Shown here one piece after another: positions 44,201 to 56,684 of a stretch of DNA of 64,000 nucleotides. Position 1 is the first letter of the stretch; every line of letters starts with the position of its first letter. Below the pieces are notes generated by a model. It was given only the letters and a program-made list of their open reading frames with translations. It was not told the origin of the DNA and did not search any database. The DNA is taken from NCBI GenBank assembly GCA_030374765.1, contig JARGXX010000071.1, positions 1,674,001 to 1,738,000 on the forward strand, read 5' to 3'. The DNA is from Agarophyton chilense (lineage: Eukaryota; Rhodophyta; Florideophyceae; Gracilariales; Gracilariaceae). The translations under genes and the position numbers were made by a program.

Positions 44201-45231
44201 AACGTTGCGGGGGCATTTGTCAACCCAAAAGGCATCCTCCGGAATCGGAAAAGTCCTTGGTGACACACGAAAGCCGTTTTGTCTCGATCTTTCTCCCTAA
44301 TAGGGACTTGCCAGTAGCCCGAATTGGCGTCGAGGGTAGAGAAAACAGTAGCGCTCCCAAGGGAGTCGATGTATTCGTCCATCCGAGGGATCGGGTACAC
44401 ATTCTTAATGGTTACCACGTTCAGGCGTCTGTAGTCGATGCAGAAACGCCACGATCCATCCGGTTTCGGAACTAACACCACTGGCGAGGCCCAAGCAGAC
44501 TGGGCAGGTTCAATTACGCCCGCTTTAAGCATCTTCTCCACCTGAGATTTCTCCTCTTCCCGAGCTTTCGGTCCAGCCCTGTAAGGGTGTTGGGCAATAG
44601 GCCGAGTGTTCGGTAACAAGTCGATGCGGTGTTCTGTAATCCCAATAGTTCCAAGGGAACCATCTTACATGGGGGTAAAATCACGAAGCATGTGCTTCAG
44701 CTTCTCCCGATGAGATGCGGGTACATGGTTGAGATCCCATTTCTCCAATTTCTGATCAGGATCCGTCTGGTCTGCTCCTGTGATAGGGGCCGTAACCTTC
44801 TGAGGTTTAAAGTGTTCAGCGTGTGGAGCTGCAGTCGTATGCTCACCGTCTTCCGCGATTTCGGCAGTGTCCTCCCCCTCCTTAGGGTCCGCCACACCAA
44901 GGACCTCTGCGATAGAGATCTTTGTAGGTACGACCGCATGCGGGTTTGGAAGAACAGAACCCAGGGTCTGGTGTTTGACCAAATGCTGCGTTGTCTTTCC
45001 AAAGTTGGCTACCAAAACCTTGAAAGGTTTATCCGGTTCCACGAAGACAACCCCATTCGCAAGGGCGAGTTGACGCCGCGTATACAGAGACGGGTTCGGT
45101 TGTACCACATGCACACCAATTTGCTTGGTAACAACTGTGACCCAAACCTGGGTTTCTGGCGGGATAGCCACTGACTTCGCAACCTTTACCCGTGTAGACA
45201 CCGGGTCCTTCTTCACAGATTCCTGCGCAAC
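41273..45231 (-). pseudogene. E2 pol remnant: RT, RNase H, integrase
   Basis: Three overlapping frames. RT keeps CIDYRRLN, the polymerase YLDD and MPFGLTNAPATFQRA; RNase H keeps VEADASANQVGC; integrase keeps VAIDILGEF, LLSDNGGQF and GQVERFNRT. Breaks: TAA at 44665-44667 where E1 has Trp, TGA at 43477-43479 in TDHA*LCWLL, and a frameshift near 42400 in YAYNTQ. A GPY module (VDGPYRVVS) and a Pro/Ser-rich tail end the frame at 41273. Confidence 0.85.
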
Positions 45232-45630
45232 TGTAAAACGTTGATGGGACGTAGGTACGAGACGGCTCGTGAAGTGGTTGGGGGCTGACTATCTATTATA
45301 GCTCGTCCGGAGCTCCGGTTAAGGAATCCTAAGCGAGGAACAGAATAGTCATGATGCCCATGTTGTCTCCATTACTTGGAGTCCGCGCTCACCTCTGGTA
45401 CACTATATACTGTGTGCCAGGGTGAGTGCCCAAATAAATATATAAATAATGCCCAGTGGTCAGCCAATTAGACAAACCACTGTATGGGTATGGTCCCTAA
45501 TGGACGTCTAGCTACAAAGGGTACTAAAACCAGCCACGTGGATCGCCACTACATGCGCCGTTGCAAGCCATTCCACTCGTGATACCACGTGTTCCACTAA
45601 TGTACCCTGCCTTCTAGCATCCCACGCGGT
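45232..45630. other. Unassigned 400 bp between E2 and the copia-like relic
   Basis: Begins TGTAAAACG exactly where E2 stops. It could be an LTR plus leader of the copia-like element, but no second copy is in the window to prove it. No coding signature. Confidence 0.35.
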
Positions 45631-47715
45631 GTGCCGTTTCATATCACAAGTTTGATGACGTCACTCACTTATGAGTTCCAACCGCGACTTCGCAAAAAAT
45701 CATCCTACCGGGTTCCCCGACATAATAGAATACTACACAATGCAAAGTGGTTTTTCGATGACCATGTCATTCAAAAAGCTCAATCTCTCGCTGATGCTAC
45801 AAACCTTATTGAAGCACATTTTAATTCCACCTCTAAACAGAAGCGCATTGAAATTCGTTTGATGAACATACGAATTGATAGTTTCCAATCAGAGAAATAC
45901 ACGGCTACTCAGGCCATTGAGAAATTGGATTCAGAAATATCGAAATTAGCTCCTCAAGGTCCACCGCATTGTCGTACTTAGGCAAACAAGATATCTTATC
46001 TTAGGAAAGCAGTTATCGGACATTCACGGGCTAGTAATCCAAATAGCCGATTGGACTCAGAAACCTTTTCCTATCAAGAATTCTAGACCCAGCTAGAATT
46101 TTCTATTTTGCGCGAAAAGGAAGAAGCTAACGCACGAAAGTCTATTAATGTATTAAAGTTCTCTAAGAGTGCAAAGTTCGCAAATATCTTCTGTCAGTCT
46201 TCATCACAACGCTATCTTCTTCCTGCTAGATATGGCCTCCACAACAACAATACAGAGCCTAAGATGAATGAGAGAACTTGCTTCAACTGTGGTGGGAGAA
46301 AACATATCTTGCGAAATTGTCGGCATCCAAAGAACTTAGCTGCCATCGCTGCAAGAAAGGTCCAGCCTTATCGGAAATCTAGGCAATATCACGATCTGAA
46401 CCGTGCTCTAAAGTAGATACTTTACGAACTATTCGAACAGGTTGAAGATGACTCAGAAACTGAGGACGTCGACACATTCTTCAACATCAAGAAAAGAACA
46501 GAAAACAATAATGACGCAAGTTGAGAAGACTCAACCGATGATGCTGTTGAAAAACTTTTTACCAGAATTAATGCCGATACTTCATTCCCGAAACTGGATT
46601 TTTAATGAGGAACTCTTTTATGCATAAATTTTTGAGAAAAACTCGAGAAGTTTCTCAAGGCTCGGTGCATAAAACCCAGAAGCAATTCAAACGCAACTTT
46701 TAATGTTTTAAGGTTATAAATGTTGATACCGATATTGAAACAACCAACGACTTCAATGGTGGATACCTCGATATCGAAGCAAAACGTTCTGTGATTGGCA
46801 AAGAGCAAGCCAAGGCTTATTGCGGGCGATATGGCTTGAAGTTTAAGAAAACACCTTCGAAGATTCGTTTTCAACTTGGCATTTCCACTTTTTGCAGTGT
46901 TGGCCAGGTACCCATTCTAATCTGCGCCCCGGATGGTAAATTACTCAAGCTTGTCGTAGATGTGATCAACTGCAATGTTCCATTACTGCTTGGCCTAGAT
47001 TTTCCTGACAGAGGAAGAATCTATGTAGACAATGTAGAGAACCTTCTGATCTATAACAATGGATGGGAGATGCTTGTCATTCGGAAATTTGGTCATCTAT
47101 ATATCGACTGGAACATATACAGAGCCCATTTCACAAAGGCAGAACTCAGAAAAAAAAATCTATTTTTTTATCACCACTCGGTACGGAGGCTGTTTAACCT
47201 TCTAAAACGAGCAAAACCCGAAGAAGCCAATGCCGAAACACGAAATTTGCTAGAAGACATATCAAAGCCTTGCAAAACGTTTCAACGTTCTACCCCAAAT
47301 GCACAACGATTTCGGGTATCCTTTCCTCAAGGAGTTGGTTTTAACAAAGATCTAGGTAAGGATCTATTTTTCATAAACAGAAAACCGGTGTTTCGCGTTG
47401 TTGGTATACATACCCATTTTGGAACCGCTCTTTTTTTAGATGGACAATCTATTGAAGTTATCTGGAACAATTTCTTAGAATACCGGGCAACCGTATACAC
47501 TGGGTATCCCGACTCTATCCATGGTGTCCAAGGCTCAGTGTTTACATCTTCTGCATGGAACGAAATTATGAATGAATTTGGCATTGATTTTATTCTGTCT
47601 GGAGTGAACAGTCGTAACTCCATTGATGCTGGCGAACGATATCATGAGCTCCTAAAACGAATTTACCACAAAATCAAGTTCGAGGCCAACATTTCAAACG
47701 AGAACTTAATCCTCG
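45631..47715 (+). pseudogene. Decayed Ty1/copia-like gag-protease-integrase fragment
   Basis: A gag-like piece (45631-45981) is followed by a zinc knuckle CFNCGGRKHILRNC (about 46279-46320), then a protease-like segment around SVIGKEQAKAYC and a gag-pre-integrase block (GHLYIDWN; FTKAELRK; HHSVRRLFNLLKRA; CKTF, where the second zinc Cys is Phe). The integrase core reads RFRVSFPQ, VVGIHTHFG, GVQGSVFTSS and NSIDAGERYH. As I remember the family, Asp is expected in VVD and VDQGS, so two catalytic Asp are lost. Several frameshifts. RT is missing because E3 starts at 47716. Confidence 0.65.
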
Positions 47716-48162
47716 TGTGAAGGAGCGATAATAACGGTTGAGACCGGTAAGCCGCCCGGCCCTGAAGGATCTTACAGGTGACACGTGTACGGCTCGACCT
47801 TAGGTGGACTCATGTAGATTATTATTTTAGTTTCATTAGTGTAAAAGATTAACACCACAGTGCCAGGGAGATCTCAGCGCCTCCCCAGTACTATTTACTT
47901 GGCTCGTGTGACGGTTCTCCCTTAGAGTACGGTAAGCACCGTTAGGATACTACATCACCCCCTTTGGTATATTAGTTCCACCGTTTGGTCTTCGAGCCAT
48001 CGTTTGCGTAGCTCCAACCCGCAGGACTACGCAGTAGACGCCAGCCCATTGCATTAAATACTTTGGGAGTGCCGCAGTCAAAGATTCGAACCTTAGCACC
48101 CGCTCTACCACGCTACCACCGGTCGAGACCCGTTCGCTGACTTAACCCATCATTGCGTTACA
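47716..48162 (+). repeat. E3 5' LTR
   Basis: TGTGAAGGAGC to GCGTTACA, aligned end to end with 56238-56684. Contains a tRNA-like block on the minus strand (48070-48118). Confidence 0.9.
48070..48118 (-). other. Truncated tRNA-like block in E3 LTR (left copy)
   Basis: On the minus strand the D-arm word TGGTAGCGTGGTAGAGC is followed after only 8 bases by a T-arm (GGTTCGAATC) and GCGGCA. The anticodon arm is absent. A- and B-box wording suggests a relic of a tRNA gene or an internal pol III promoter. Confidence 0.6.
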
Positions 48163-48165
48163 TTT

Positions 48166-48181
48166 TGTTCTCCCGACTTGG
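48166..48181 (+). other. E3 primer binding site
   Basis: TGTTCTCCCGACTTGG, three bases after the LTR; differs from the E1 site at two of 16 positions. The third base is mutated away from TGG. Confidence 0.7.
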
Positions 48182-48196
48182 AAACAAATGGAATAA

Positions 48197-50276
48197 TTGA
48201 ACGGACCACTGGAACGAAGATTGATACGGATTCTAAGCTTTGGTTTAAAACCCCAACGGACCAGAAGGACAGAGGCAACAGCCATTATAGATTCAGGAAA
48301 CATACCCAGCCTACCCGATCATAGGACTCCTACGGCAGGACAAAGAGCGACTACAACGCCGGCGATGTGCGCTGACCCTCAGGTTGATATAGCTAGCGAC
48401 CGCAGGAGCACAAGGAGCCAGCCGAAAGAAGTACTGACCCCACTAAATAACCCTGAAAGGATTCGCCGAGAACTCACGATGGAAGCGCGTTTACGAGAAT
48501 GCCTCACCAGGGCCACCTCCAGGCCAGAGATACCTCAAGTAGAAACCCCTCAGACAGAAGGAATTCGAGAAAACCTGCCCGCAGATCTTGCCGACCTTCT
48601 CTGGACCCCTTATCCATTAGCTCCGCTCAACCCACGTGGATTCCATTATAGACGTGTGACTCGCTACGGCGATCGCTCACCATACGGATTACCTCATCAC
48701 GCAAATCGTCCCTAAGGTATTGGAGTCTGACTTATCCATAGACTCCATCCTACAGGCCGTTCAAGAAGCTGTCACCCGCCAGGCAGGCAATTAGGTCCCT
48801 AGGACCACCCCACCACAGATTAACCATGCAGTTTTCACATGGCAACCCCCTAACGAACCCCTAGGAGCGGCGGAATTCTCCGCCCCTCGCCGGGAACACC
48901 ATCAGGAAAACCACATGGTGGGACAAACTAGGAGCAGAAGAGAAGCTCCGCGTCTATATGAAAGGCAGGTTGCCCATCAGGAGAATCCAAGGGAGGGACA
49001 AGCGAGGAGCAGAAAAGAAGCTCCGCGTCTAGGAGAGAGACCGCTGGCCCCACCCGCCGGATTATACGAGGTACAGCGACCTCAGGGCTCCATCGGATCT
49101 GATAGAGAGATCGATCGATTAGGTCGCTACTCCGCTGGAAAGAAGAAAAGAAGCAACCGTAAAAGAAAGAAGAAGAGAAGAAGCAAGAGAAGAGACCATT
49201 CGGATACAAGTGATTCCGAATCGGCCTCAATCGAAACGACCGACTCTGAAGGGGATGAGACTGCCGTTCGAGGCCTTGGACGACTAACAACAACCAACGA
49301 ACTTTTCCTCAAGGTTCTAAACTACCGAAATTACCTGCTGGCTTACAAGTCCGCGAAATATTCTGGTTCGGTGGCTCGCAAGGTCTCCAAATGGGCCAAA
49401 CGGATGCAACTAACCATTACGGACAAGTTCTCGAGTTCCGATCCCATTGCTGTCCTTAGGTTTCTCAGTTTGTTCCGTACGGCCTGCGATCAGAACGAGG
49501 TCCACGAGGGCGCTGCTCTGTACATTTTCTAATTCTTCCTTACAGGACAGGCGCGTAACCGAGTGGTTTCGAAGATATCTGGCAGAACTGACCTCGTGGA
49601 TTTACAAGACCGTGAGCTGCTCAGGTCATACCCTCAGGTTGTTCATTACCTCTTGGAAACGTATGCCACGGATGACGTTATAATGGATGCCCACCAGGAA
49701 GTAATATCCTTTAGGCAGAGCTCCAACATGACGGAATCGGCTTTTGCCGACGACCTATGAAAGAGGGCTTACCGATTTGGAAACGTGTTCTCCGAAGGCC
49801 GGCTTAAACGCCACTTCATCACGGGATTGCTCCCTGCCCTCCGGACACATGTGCGCAATTACCACACGGAAAACCCGCAATACTCCTTCCGAAGGCTCGT
49901 TACCTACGCCGAAGGTTATAGCAAAACCTCCAGGACCTCCAAACGCAACACTGATATAACCAGAGAACACAAAATTCCCTTGCGTAAACCCAACCAAGCC
50001 AATTTGGTTAGCTCGACGGAGTCGGACATGGATGCTTCACTCCATTACTCCGATTCGGGAGACTTTCTCGCGGTCAATTTCAGTGCTCCTCCGTCCGGGC
50101 CCCCATCATACACCTCCCAGGTAACTACAGCGACCACTGGACCACCCACACCCAAGTATTCCCCCTTTTCACCCCGCAAGGTTTTTGTTCACTCCCCAAG
50201 GGCCTGCTTCCTCTGCTTTTCACTGATCCAACCTTGTGACTGTACGTGGTTTCTGCCGGAGGACGCACGTACTTAA
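48197..50276 (+). pseudogene. E3 gag remnant
   Basis: At least four frame pieces. A basic Lys/Arg run (about 49138-49190) precedes a capsid-like part (NYRNYLLAYKSAKYSG; KRMQLTITDKF; AVLRFLSLFRTAC) alignable with E1 Gag. The last piece ends in a damaged zinc knuckle (CFLCFSLIQPCDC). Confidence 0.75.
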
Positions 50277-50633
50277 AACCCTCCTAGTCGTAAGGGAAGA
50301 GAATTACCGGGTGCGGAGATTCGAAGGAATGTAGAATAGGGCACAGAAACGAAACATAGGGACCCCTGGAAGCTCACGCCATGCCACGCCTCCGGACACT
50401 CCGATCAGAGGCCCACAGGTCCACGCTATTGTAGATCATACGGACGACCCCGTGGAAGAACCCTATCTTCATGAAGAAACAGAAACCCCAATGGAAAACT
50501 CTTAGAAGGACGACTCGAGGCCCATCCTCCCTCGCTGAGCCCCTGACTCAACGAATCTGACGGTCATGAGCCAAAGAGCTCCTCACCTCCCACAACAAAC
50601 CACCCACAATGGTCCACTCAGGATGAACTACAA

Positions 50634-53600
50634 TTGGAACACAGTAAAGATCCCGTGTGTATCCTCAGGAAAGAGAAATATAAAGTTCGAGTAACCGTAG
50701 GACTTCGTTCAAACAACTCCCGGGTGACCACAGCTGTATTGGACACAGGCGCTGGTCCCAACTTGGTCGATCCTAAGCTGCTCACACTGGGTTGGCAAGA
50801 TTTCGTTCAGGGAAGGAAGACCCCAAGAATTACCGATGCGTCTCGTAGACCAATGGATACTAAAGGGATAGTACCACATTATCTCCGGGCAGGACAATTC
50901 AAAGTCCGCACGTGGTTCTTTGCATGTCCTAACTTAGGCGCTGAAGCAATCCTAGGGACCTCCTTTATCGACCGATACATTAAGTCCATTTATACAGGCC
51001 TTAGGAATGTCGCGTTTTACCGCGCACCTTCTGTCTCCATAACTGGTTCAACCCCAGGGCAAGAGGATAACCGCAAACCCGCTGTTGTCTCCGAAAACAA
51101 GAAGCCCAATAAGGTTCGTTTGTCAAAAGCCATAACGATACCGCCGATGACCAAAATCGCTGTATCGGTCCATTCCCAGTCCTCAGGTCTTGTAACGATC
51201 CAGAACCACCCGAAAACGGTTCTGAAGCACCTTACCTTGATGGCCAATGAAGTAATGGACATCCACCCCAACAGGTTCTTCTTGGTAACAATCAGCACCT
51301 TCCGAGATAAACCTGTGTGGTGACCTAAAGATACAGTGATTGGAATCACTCTACCCGCGCCCGTGGCCATTATGGAGGCCCAAATGGATAATCTTTCAAC
51401 GCCAAATCCCGACGAGGACGTCGAATCTTGGGAGGGGACGGTCAACATCGGCGAAGAATTCGAATCCTATATGCCCCAGGTACTTGATCTTCTCAGGGAA
51501 TACCAGGCCATGTGGTCAGGTAGATTGGGCACAATCAGAGCCACTACACACCGCATTGACATTCAGGATGAAGCTAGAACACATTTACAGCACCCATACC
51601 GTACCGGCCTTAAAGGTAGGGAAATTGTCGTCGACCAGATGGAAAAGATGCGCAAAACTCAAGTCATAGAGCCGGCACCTCCAAACCAATCCGAATGGGC
51701 AAGTCTCCTTGTCCTTTTGGCGAAGAAAGATGGCTCCGTCAGGTTCTGTGTCGACTCCAGGAAGCTGAACGCAGTAACCAAGATGGACTCATACCCGATA
51801 CCTCGCATGGAAGACTGTCTGGATTCCTTAGGCGAAGCTGTCGTATTTACCACACTGAACGCTAACTCGGGATATTGGCAAATCTCTTTGGGCAAAGAAG
51901 CAAGAGCGCTGACAACCTTTACCACCCATGAACGTGTGTTCAGATTTACTCGCATGCCTTTTGGTTTAAAGAACGCACGAGCCACTTTCCAACGAGTAAT
52001 GGACATTATACTGTCCAGAGTCAATTGGAAGTTCGCCCTGGTGTATTTGGATGACGTCATAATCTTCTCACGGACCGTAAAGGAAAACTTTCGCCACGGG
52101 AAGAAGGTGCTAACAATCCTACAGGACGCTGTAGTAACACTGAAGCTCCTCAAATGCGCCTTCTTCCAGGCCTCTGTGGACTTTCTTGGTCACGTCATCC
52201 TCCCAGGAAAGCTAAAGGTGGCCACACAGACCACAAATACGATTCGCCAGGGTAAGCCTTCTAGGACCTACACGGAACTACGATCCTTCTTGGGCTTGTT
52301 CAACGTTTACAGACGGTTCGTCCAACGGTTTGCCAAGTTTTCGGCCCCTTTCAAAGCGATTCTGAAGAAGGGAACACTTTCGAAGTTCGAAGCCCTTAAG
52401 GACGACCACAACGAAGCTTTGTAGACTCTAAAGGACACATTGGTGAACCCACCCATATTGGCCTTACCAAAGCCCAATTGGCCTTACGTCCTGGAGACAG
52501 ATGTTTCTGAAGTCCAAGTGGATTGTTCACTGCTACAGGAACAGGAGTCACCGAAGGACTATCGACGTATTGGCTACTGGAGCAGAACGCTCACCAGTGC
52601 GGAGCGCAACTACAGTACGACCGAAAAGGAATGTCTAGACATCGTATGGTCCGTATTAACACTCTGTTTGTACCTCTAGGGAGCCAGGTTTACGATTAGG
52701 ACAGTCCATGACTCACTCCACTGGCTACTCAATATGACCGATGCATCGAGTCCCCTCGCTAGGTGGCGCCTCAGGCTGTCAGAATATGACTACGAAACCA
52801 CCTATAGGCCAGGCATCAAGCACCAGGCAGCAGATGCCCTGTCGCGAATCATCGCCGACGGAACTGATGACACCCCATTGGACGACCTAGTTCCCAACCC
52901 TTTTACAGATGATGGCCCTCAGGACTACACGAAAACAGATGACCTCATGGGTAAGGTGCAATCGGAGGATCCTGAGGTAAAGAAGAACGAAGTATACCTA
53001 TTGGACTTGGAAACATAACCGCCCAATTCGGCACCACCTCAAGTTAACGCGATAGCCCCGAAGGAAAAAGAACCCCTCTCTATAGCTATTGGGGAACTCC
53101 TACAGGCACTGGCCAAAGACGAGTACTGCAAAGAAACAGCCCATTTGGTAGGAACCCCAGGATGCCTATTCGACTATGACCGATTTGGACTACTATGTCT
53201 CCACTCACCGCTGGATGGAGTACTCCAAAGGGTAACACCAACTTCGCTAAGGGCGCGATTACTATATATCGCCCATTTCCCCCGCTTGGCTGGTTATCCT
53301 GGAGGCCGACGAATGTACCAGACCCTAAGAAAGTTCTTCTACTGGCCACTAATGGCGCAGGACCTATGGCAAACCGCATGGAACTGTACATCGTGCGTAC
53401 AGATCCGAGGGTCTCGCGCCAACCATCAGGCAAAAACTGAAGCTCTTCCCCGCCGCAGGTCCAATGGAATTTGTGGCAATGGATATACTTGGGTCTTTGC
53501 CTAAGTCGTCCCATGGGAAACGGTTTGTTTTGGTTATAACCGACAAATATACCAAACTTACCCGAGCCCTACCCCTAGGAAAGACAACGGCCACGGATGT

Positions 53601-54358
53601 CGCCACGGCCTTCTTGTTCCACTGGGTATATCTATTTGGCATGCCACTGTATCTCTTTACGGATAAAGGCAGCCAGTTTGTATCCAAATTCTTTTCGCAC
53701 GTCTGTGATACCTTAGGCCATGGCGTACCACCCGCAAACCAATGGCCAAGCCGAACGCTTTAACCGCACCCTTCTGGACTGATTGGCGCACTACGTTTCG
53801 GAGCACCAATTGGACTGGGAAGAATACGTTGAGCCACTGGTTTATGCCTACAACTCGCAGGTGCACGCTTCCACAGGGACAACGCCTTTCGACTTAACGC
53901 TAACGAGAGCGCCGCCGCCGATAGCGGTTGTCCTACAGGAGTCTATCATACCCCAGGACAGAAGCGAAGGAATGATTCTAACCCAGGCGAAGCGCTACTG
54001 GCGCCGATGCATTGACCGCATTCTCCAATCGGCCAGAACTGTACTAACCCAAGCCCAACTGCGGTAAATGTGCAATTTCGACAAAGCCGTTTGGAACACA
54101 CCGACTTTTGGGAAAAGAGATCTAAATTACCTGGACCGGCCACTGAAGGACAGTGAAGAACTCGAGGACACTACGCGGAAGCTCTTACCCCGCTTTACGG
54201 GACCATACAAAGTCCTTAAGAACAATGGTCACACCATCACTTTACTCAGTGACGTCCTACAGGACACTGTTTCTATTGACCGCGTTACACGAGCTCCCAG
54301 TTCCTCCGGACCACGAACGTCCCAGACCCCTGGCCCAACGGAAGCACCACGACCTTAG
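50634..54358 (+). pseudogene. E3 pol remnant: protease, RT, RNase H, integrase
   Basis: Protease VLDTGAGPNLVDPKLL; RT with VRFCVDSRKLNAV, MPFGLKNARATFQRV and YLDD (in ALVYLDDVIIFS); RNase H with ETDVSEVQVDCSL and NYSTTEKECLDIVW, then stop; second RNase H part from 52734 (LSEYDYETTYRPG); integrase finger and core (FVAMDILGSL; FTDKGSQFV; Asn replaced by Lys); GPYKV module near 54200. Stops at 51321, 52422, 52677, 53016, 53761 and 54065 and several frameshifts. Confidence 0.85.
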
Positions 54359-54502
54359 GCTGACGTTCAAGTCCCCACACCCCCTCAGGCAGTTCCCGAG
54401 GACTCGACTAGCTCCACGGACACGATCGTCAAGGCCAACTACTATGACCCATAGCTCCCAATTGACTCCGATGGATTCGCCCCTCTGGACCACACTCTCC
54501 TT

Positions 54503-55015
54503 CCGGAGGATGAACACCAACCCGAATATTTGATTGAGAGCATCATCTCCGCAGGTATGGGAGAAGATGAAACTATGCGCTACCGCGTCCAATGGTTCGG
54601 CTACAAACCTGAGGAAGAAATTTGGCGAGAGCCTCAAACCATTCCTGCTAATTTTATTGCCCGCTATTGGCGCAGAATCAGCCACTCGGAACGGGGCCTT
54701 CAGGAGGGGGCAACCAATTGGCGCAGAATCAGCCACTCGGAGGGTGGCCGTCAGGAAGGGGCAACCATTGGTCCGAATAATCCAACCATTCTCCGGAATA
54801 ATCCCAAACCGCCTCCCAAACCGCCTCCCGACACGACGGTTCGCCGGAGCACGACAGTTCGTCGTAGCTCCCGCATCAGGGACCAAAGTCAGTCCTTCGG
54901 AGACCCCGGAAGGAGACCCGAGACGCCCTACATATGGGATGCCGTCCCGGGGCACGCACATTTGAGGTACAAGAAAGACCTTGGGAAAGCACAAGCACAA
55001 CTTTATTTAACTTAA
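54503..55015 (+). pseudogene. E3 chromodomain and tail
   Basis: EYLIESIISAGMGEDETM, then YRVQWFGYKPEEEIWREPQT, then IARYWRR. Unlike E1 and E2 it keeps the third aromatic (IWREP), so it is the canonical form able to form a methyl-lysine cage. An in-frame 51-bp duplication follows. Confidence 0.75.
54666..54770 (+). repeat. 51-bp tandem duplication in E3 tail
   Basis: ATTGGCGCAGAATCAGCCAC starts at 54666 and 54717, 51 bp (17 codons) apart; the protein repeats WRRISHSE-x-G-x-QEGAT. Confidence 0.8.
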
Positions 55016-55092
55016 TCGAGTAACTAACAGATGCCAAACGGCCCTCGGTATGACCTCAAGGTTGGCGAAAGCGCTCCGAACACCAACCGGAC

Positions 55093-55533
55093 TCACTGGG
55101 GTGGCGCAGGAGTAACTCCGTCGTCCTCATTGGCACCTGCAGGAGCGAAATTGGGACTAGGATCACCGGAGGAGCCAACTGGACCACCTGAACCGGGCCC
55201 AGCGAGCCGAGCACGCTTGTTCGGCGAGAATTCTCCTGAGGAACTATTGTCACCATCGGAAACTTCCCGGTCACTCGAATTGAGACCATATCGGGCATCC
55301 AAGTCGGCAGTAACCCTCTGGGACATCGCCTGCGCATTCTGCTGCACAAGATTGACCATGGCGGTCATTAGATCCCCACCCTGTTGGACAACCACGCCGT
55401 GGAGTACAGAGCGAAGCGCCCAAGAGTAAGCATTCCTTAGGACTGTCGCAATGTCCATCAAGGGAGTAATACCAACGGGAGAGCAGAATGGTATGATACA
55501 CTGCCCGCGGATCTCAACCGATGGTAAGGTCAT
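55093..55533 (-). pseudogene. E3 antisense frame (unrelated in sequence to E1/E2 frame)
   Basis: 146 codons opposite to pol, between chromodomain and 3' LTR. Hydrophobic-helical first half (DIATVLRNAYSWALRSVLHG; LVQQNAQAMSQRV), then a Ser/Pro/Gly-rich tail with SPNKRARL. Further minus-strand pieces at 55271-55855 suggest the original frame was longer. I see no similarity to the E1/E2 antisense protein. Confidence 0.45.
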
Positions 55534-56237
55534 AGCGGTCCGCGGGGCGCTCTTAAGCTACTTCGTATCCAGAGAAGCTCCCCGCTTGGTTGTTCAAAGC
55601 CATAGTGCCGCTGCTTACAGGTTGGTCCTTCGGGAAATGAATGGAAAAACCGACCTAAGCGACATAGTCCGGAGTAAGAATGGCATAACCGACGAGCTTA
55701 TAAGGCGATCGTGGTATCGCGCGCGACCAATGGAGGAATACCGCAAAAGGAAGAAGTAAAGATGAGACCGAATCGGGCAGGATGACTGCCGTGACCTTTA
55801 ATGGACGAAGCACCCACCGTGGTTCACGGCGGACAAAGCGCGTAGGGTCACCCAAGGAATACCGAAGGATAGGAAAAGCGGCAAGGAACCCCCCCCCCGC
55901 CCCCGGTGCGCGTACAGTACCTTAGGTGAACTAATTGCCAACCCGGCGCCAAGAGTCAGCTCTTACGCACTGTTACCCCCGAGGATGGTGGCGATGCGAC
56001 GCCCTGTCGCGCCCACTGGTAACGAAAACAACTAACCCCCGGATCGGTCATAAGATGCCGACATTTCGGGCACGGCATCGCTCGTTTTCAGGTCATTAGG
56101 ACGCTGAGGATCACGACGTTCCGATCCCAAAGGCAAGATTGGAGGTTCACCCATAGGTCCAACTAGAGCCAGACCCCCAGGAAGGTGTGAGGCAATCTGG
56201 ACTTCGCCGTGACGGTCGAATCCTAAGGAGGGAGATA
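55534..56237. other. E3 3' non-coding region
   Basis: Stop-rich in the sense strand. A run of ten C/G-rich bases near 55890 and the purine tract AAGGAGGGAGATA just before 56238 (likely PPT) are the only structures seen. Confidence 0.45.
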
Positions 56238-56684
56238 TGTGACGGAGCAATAATAACTGTTGAGCCCGGTAAGCCGCCGGGCCCTGAAGGATCTTGCAGG
56301 TGACAAGTGTACGGGTCGACCTCAGGTGGACTCATGTAGATTATTATTATAATTTAATTAGTGTAATAGATTAACACTACAGTGCCAGGGAGATCTGAGA
56401 GCCTTGCCAGCACTATTTACTTGGTTTGAGTGACGCTTCTCCCTGAGAGTACGGTAGGCACCGTTAGGATACTAAATAACCCCCTTTGGTATATTAGTTC
56501 CACCCTTTGGTCTTCAAGCCATCGTTTTCATAGCTCCAACCTGTAAGACTACGCAGTAAACGCCAGCCCATTGCACCAAGTACTCTGGGAGTGCCGCCGT
56601 CAAGGATTCGAACTTTAGGACCCATTCTACCACGCTACCACCGGTCGAGACCCGTACGCTGACTTACCCCGTCATTACGTTGCA
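56238..56684 (+). repeat. E3 3' LTR
   Basis: TGTGACGGAGC to ACGTTGCA. Copy of 47716-48162. Confidence 0.9.
56592..56640 (-). other. Truncated tRNA-like block in E3 LTR (right copy)
   Basis: Same 49-nt block as 48070-48118, with substitutions in the T-arm (AGTTCGAATCC). Confidence 0.55.

Larger units (their letters stand above)
37241..45231 (-). mobile_element. E2: truncated Ty3/gypsy element related to E1
   Basis: Reads right to left. Keeps a 3' LTR, an antisense frame, a chromodomain and pol back to the C-terminal side of protease; the 5' LTR, gag and protease active site are missing. Pol has two nonsense codons and a frameshift, so it is dead. The right edge near 45231 is where similarity to E1 pol (AQESV-KKDPVSTRV block) stops. 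Confidence 0.85.
47716..56684 (+). mobile_element. E3: older Ty3/gypsy chromovirus, 9.0 kb
   Basis: Reads left to right with two 447-bp TG..CA LTRs differing at about one base in ten, PBS, gag, protease-RT-RNase H-integrase, chromodomain, and an antisense frame before the 3' LTR. All genes are broken. The 5-bp flanks (CCTCG and GTCGT) do not match, so the target duplication is lost or the element formed by recombination between copies. Confidence 0.9.

Noticed and set aside
48070-48118. Functional tRNA gene
   Set aside because: The T-arm and D-arm words are 8 bases apart with no anticodon arm and no paired acceptor stem, so it cannot be a working tRNA.
54257-55000. 247-codon minus-strand frame opposite the E3 chromodomain
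   Set aside because: The chromodomain is clear on the plus strand; the minus frame lacks any pattern. It was not counted as the E3 antisense gene.
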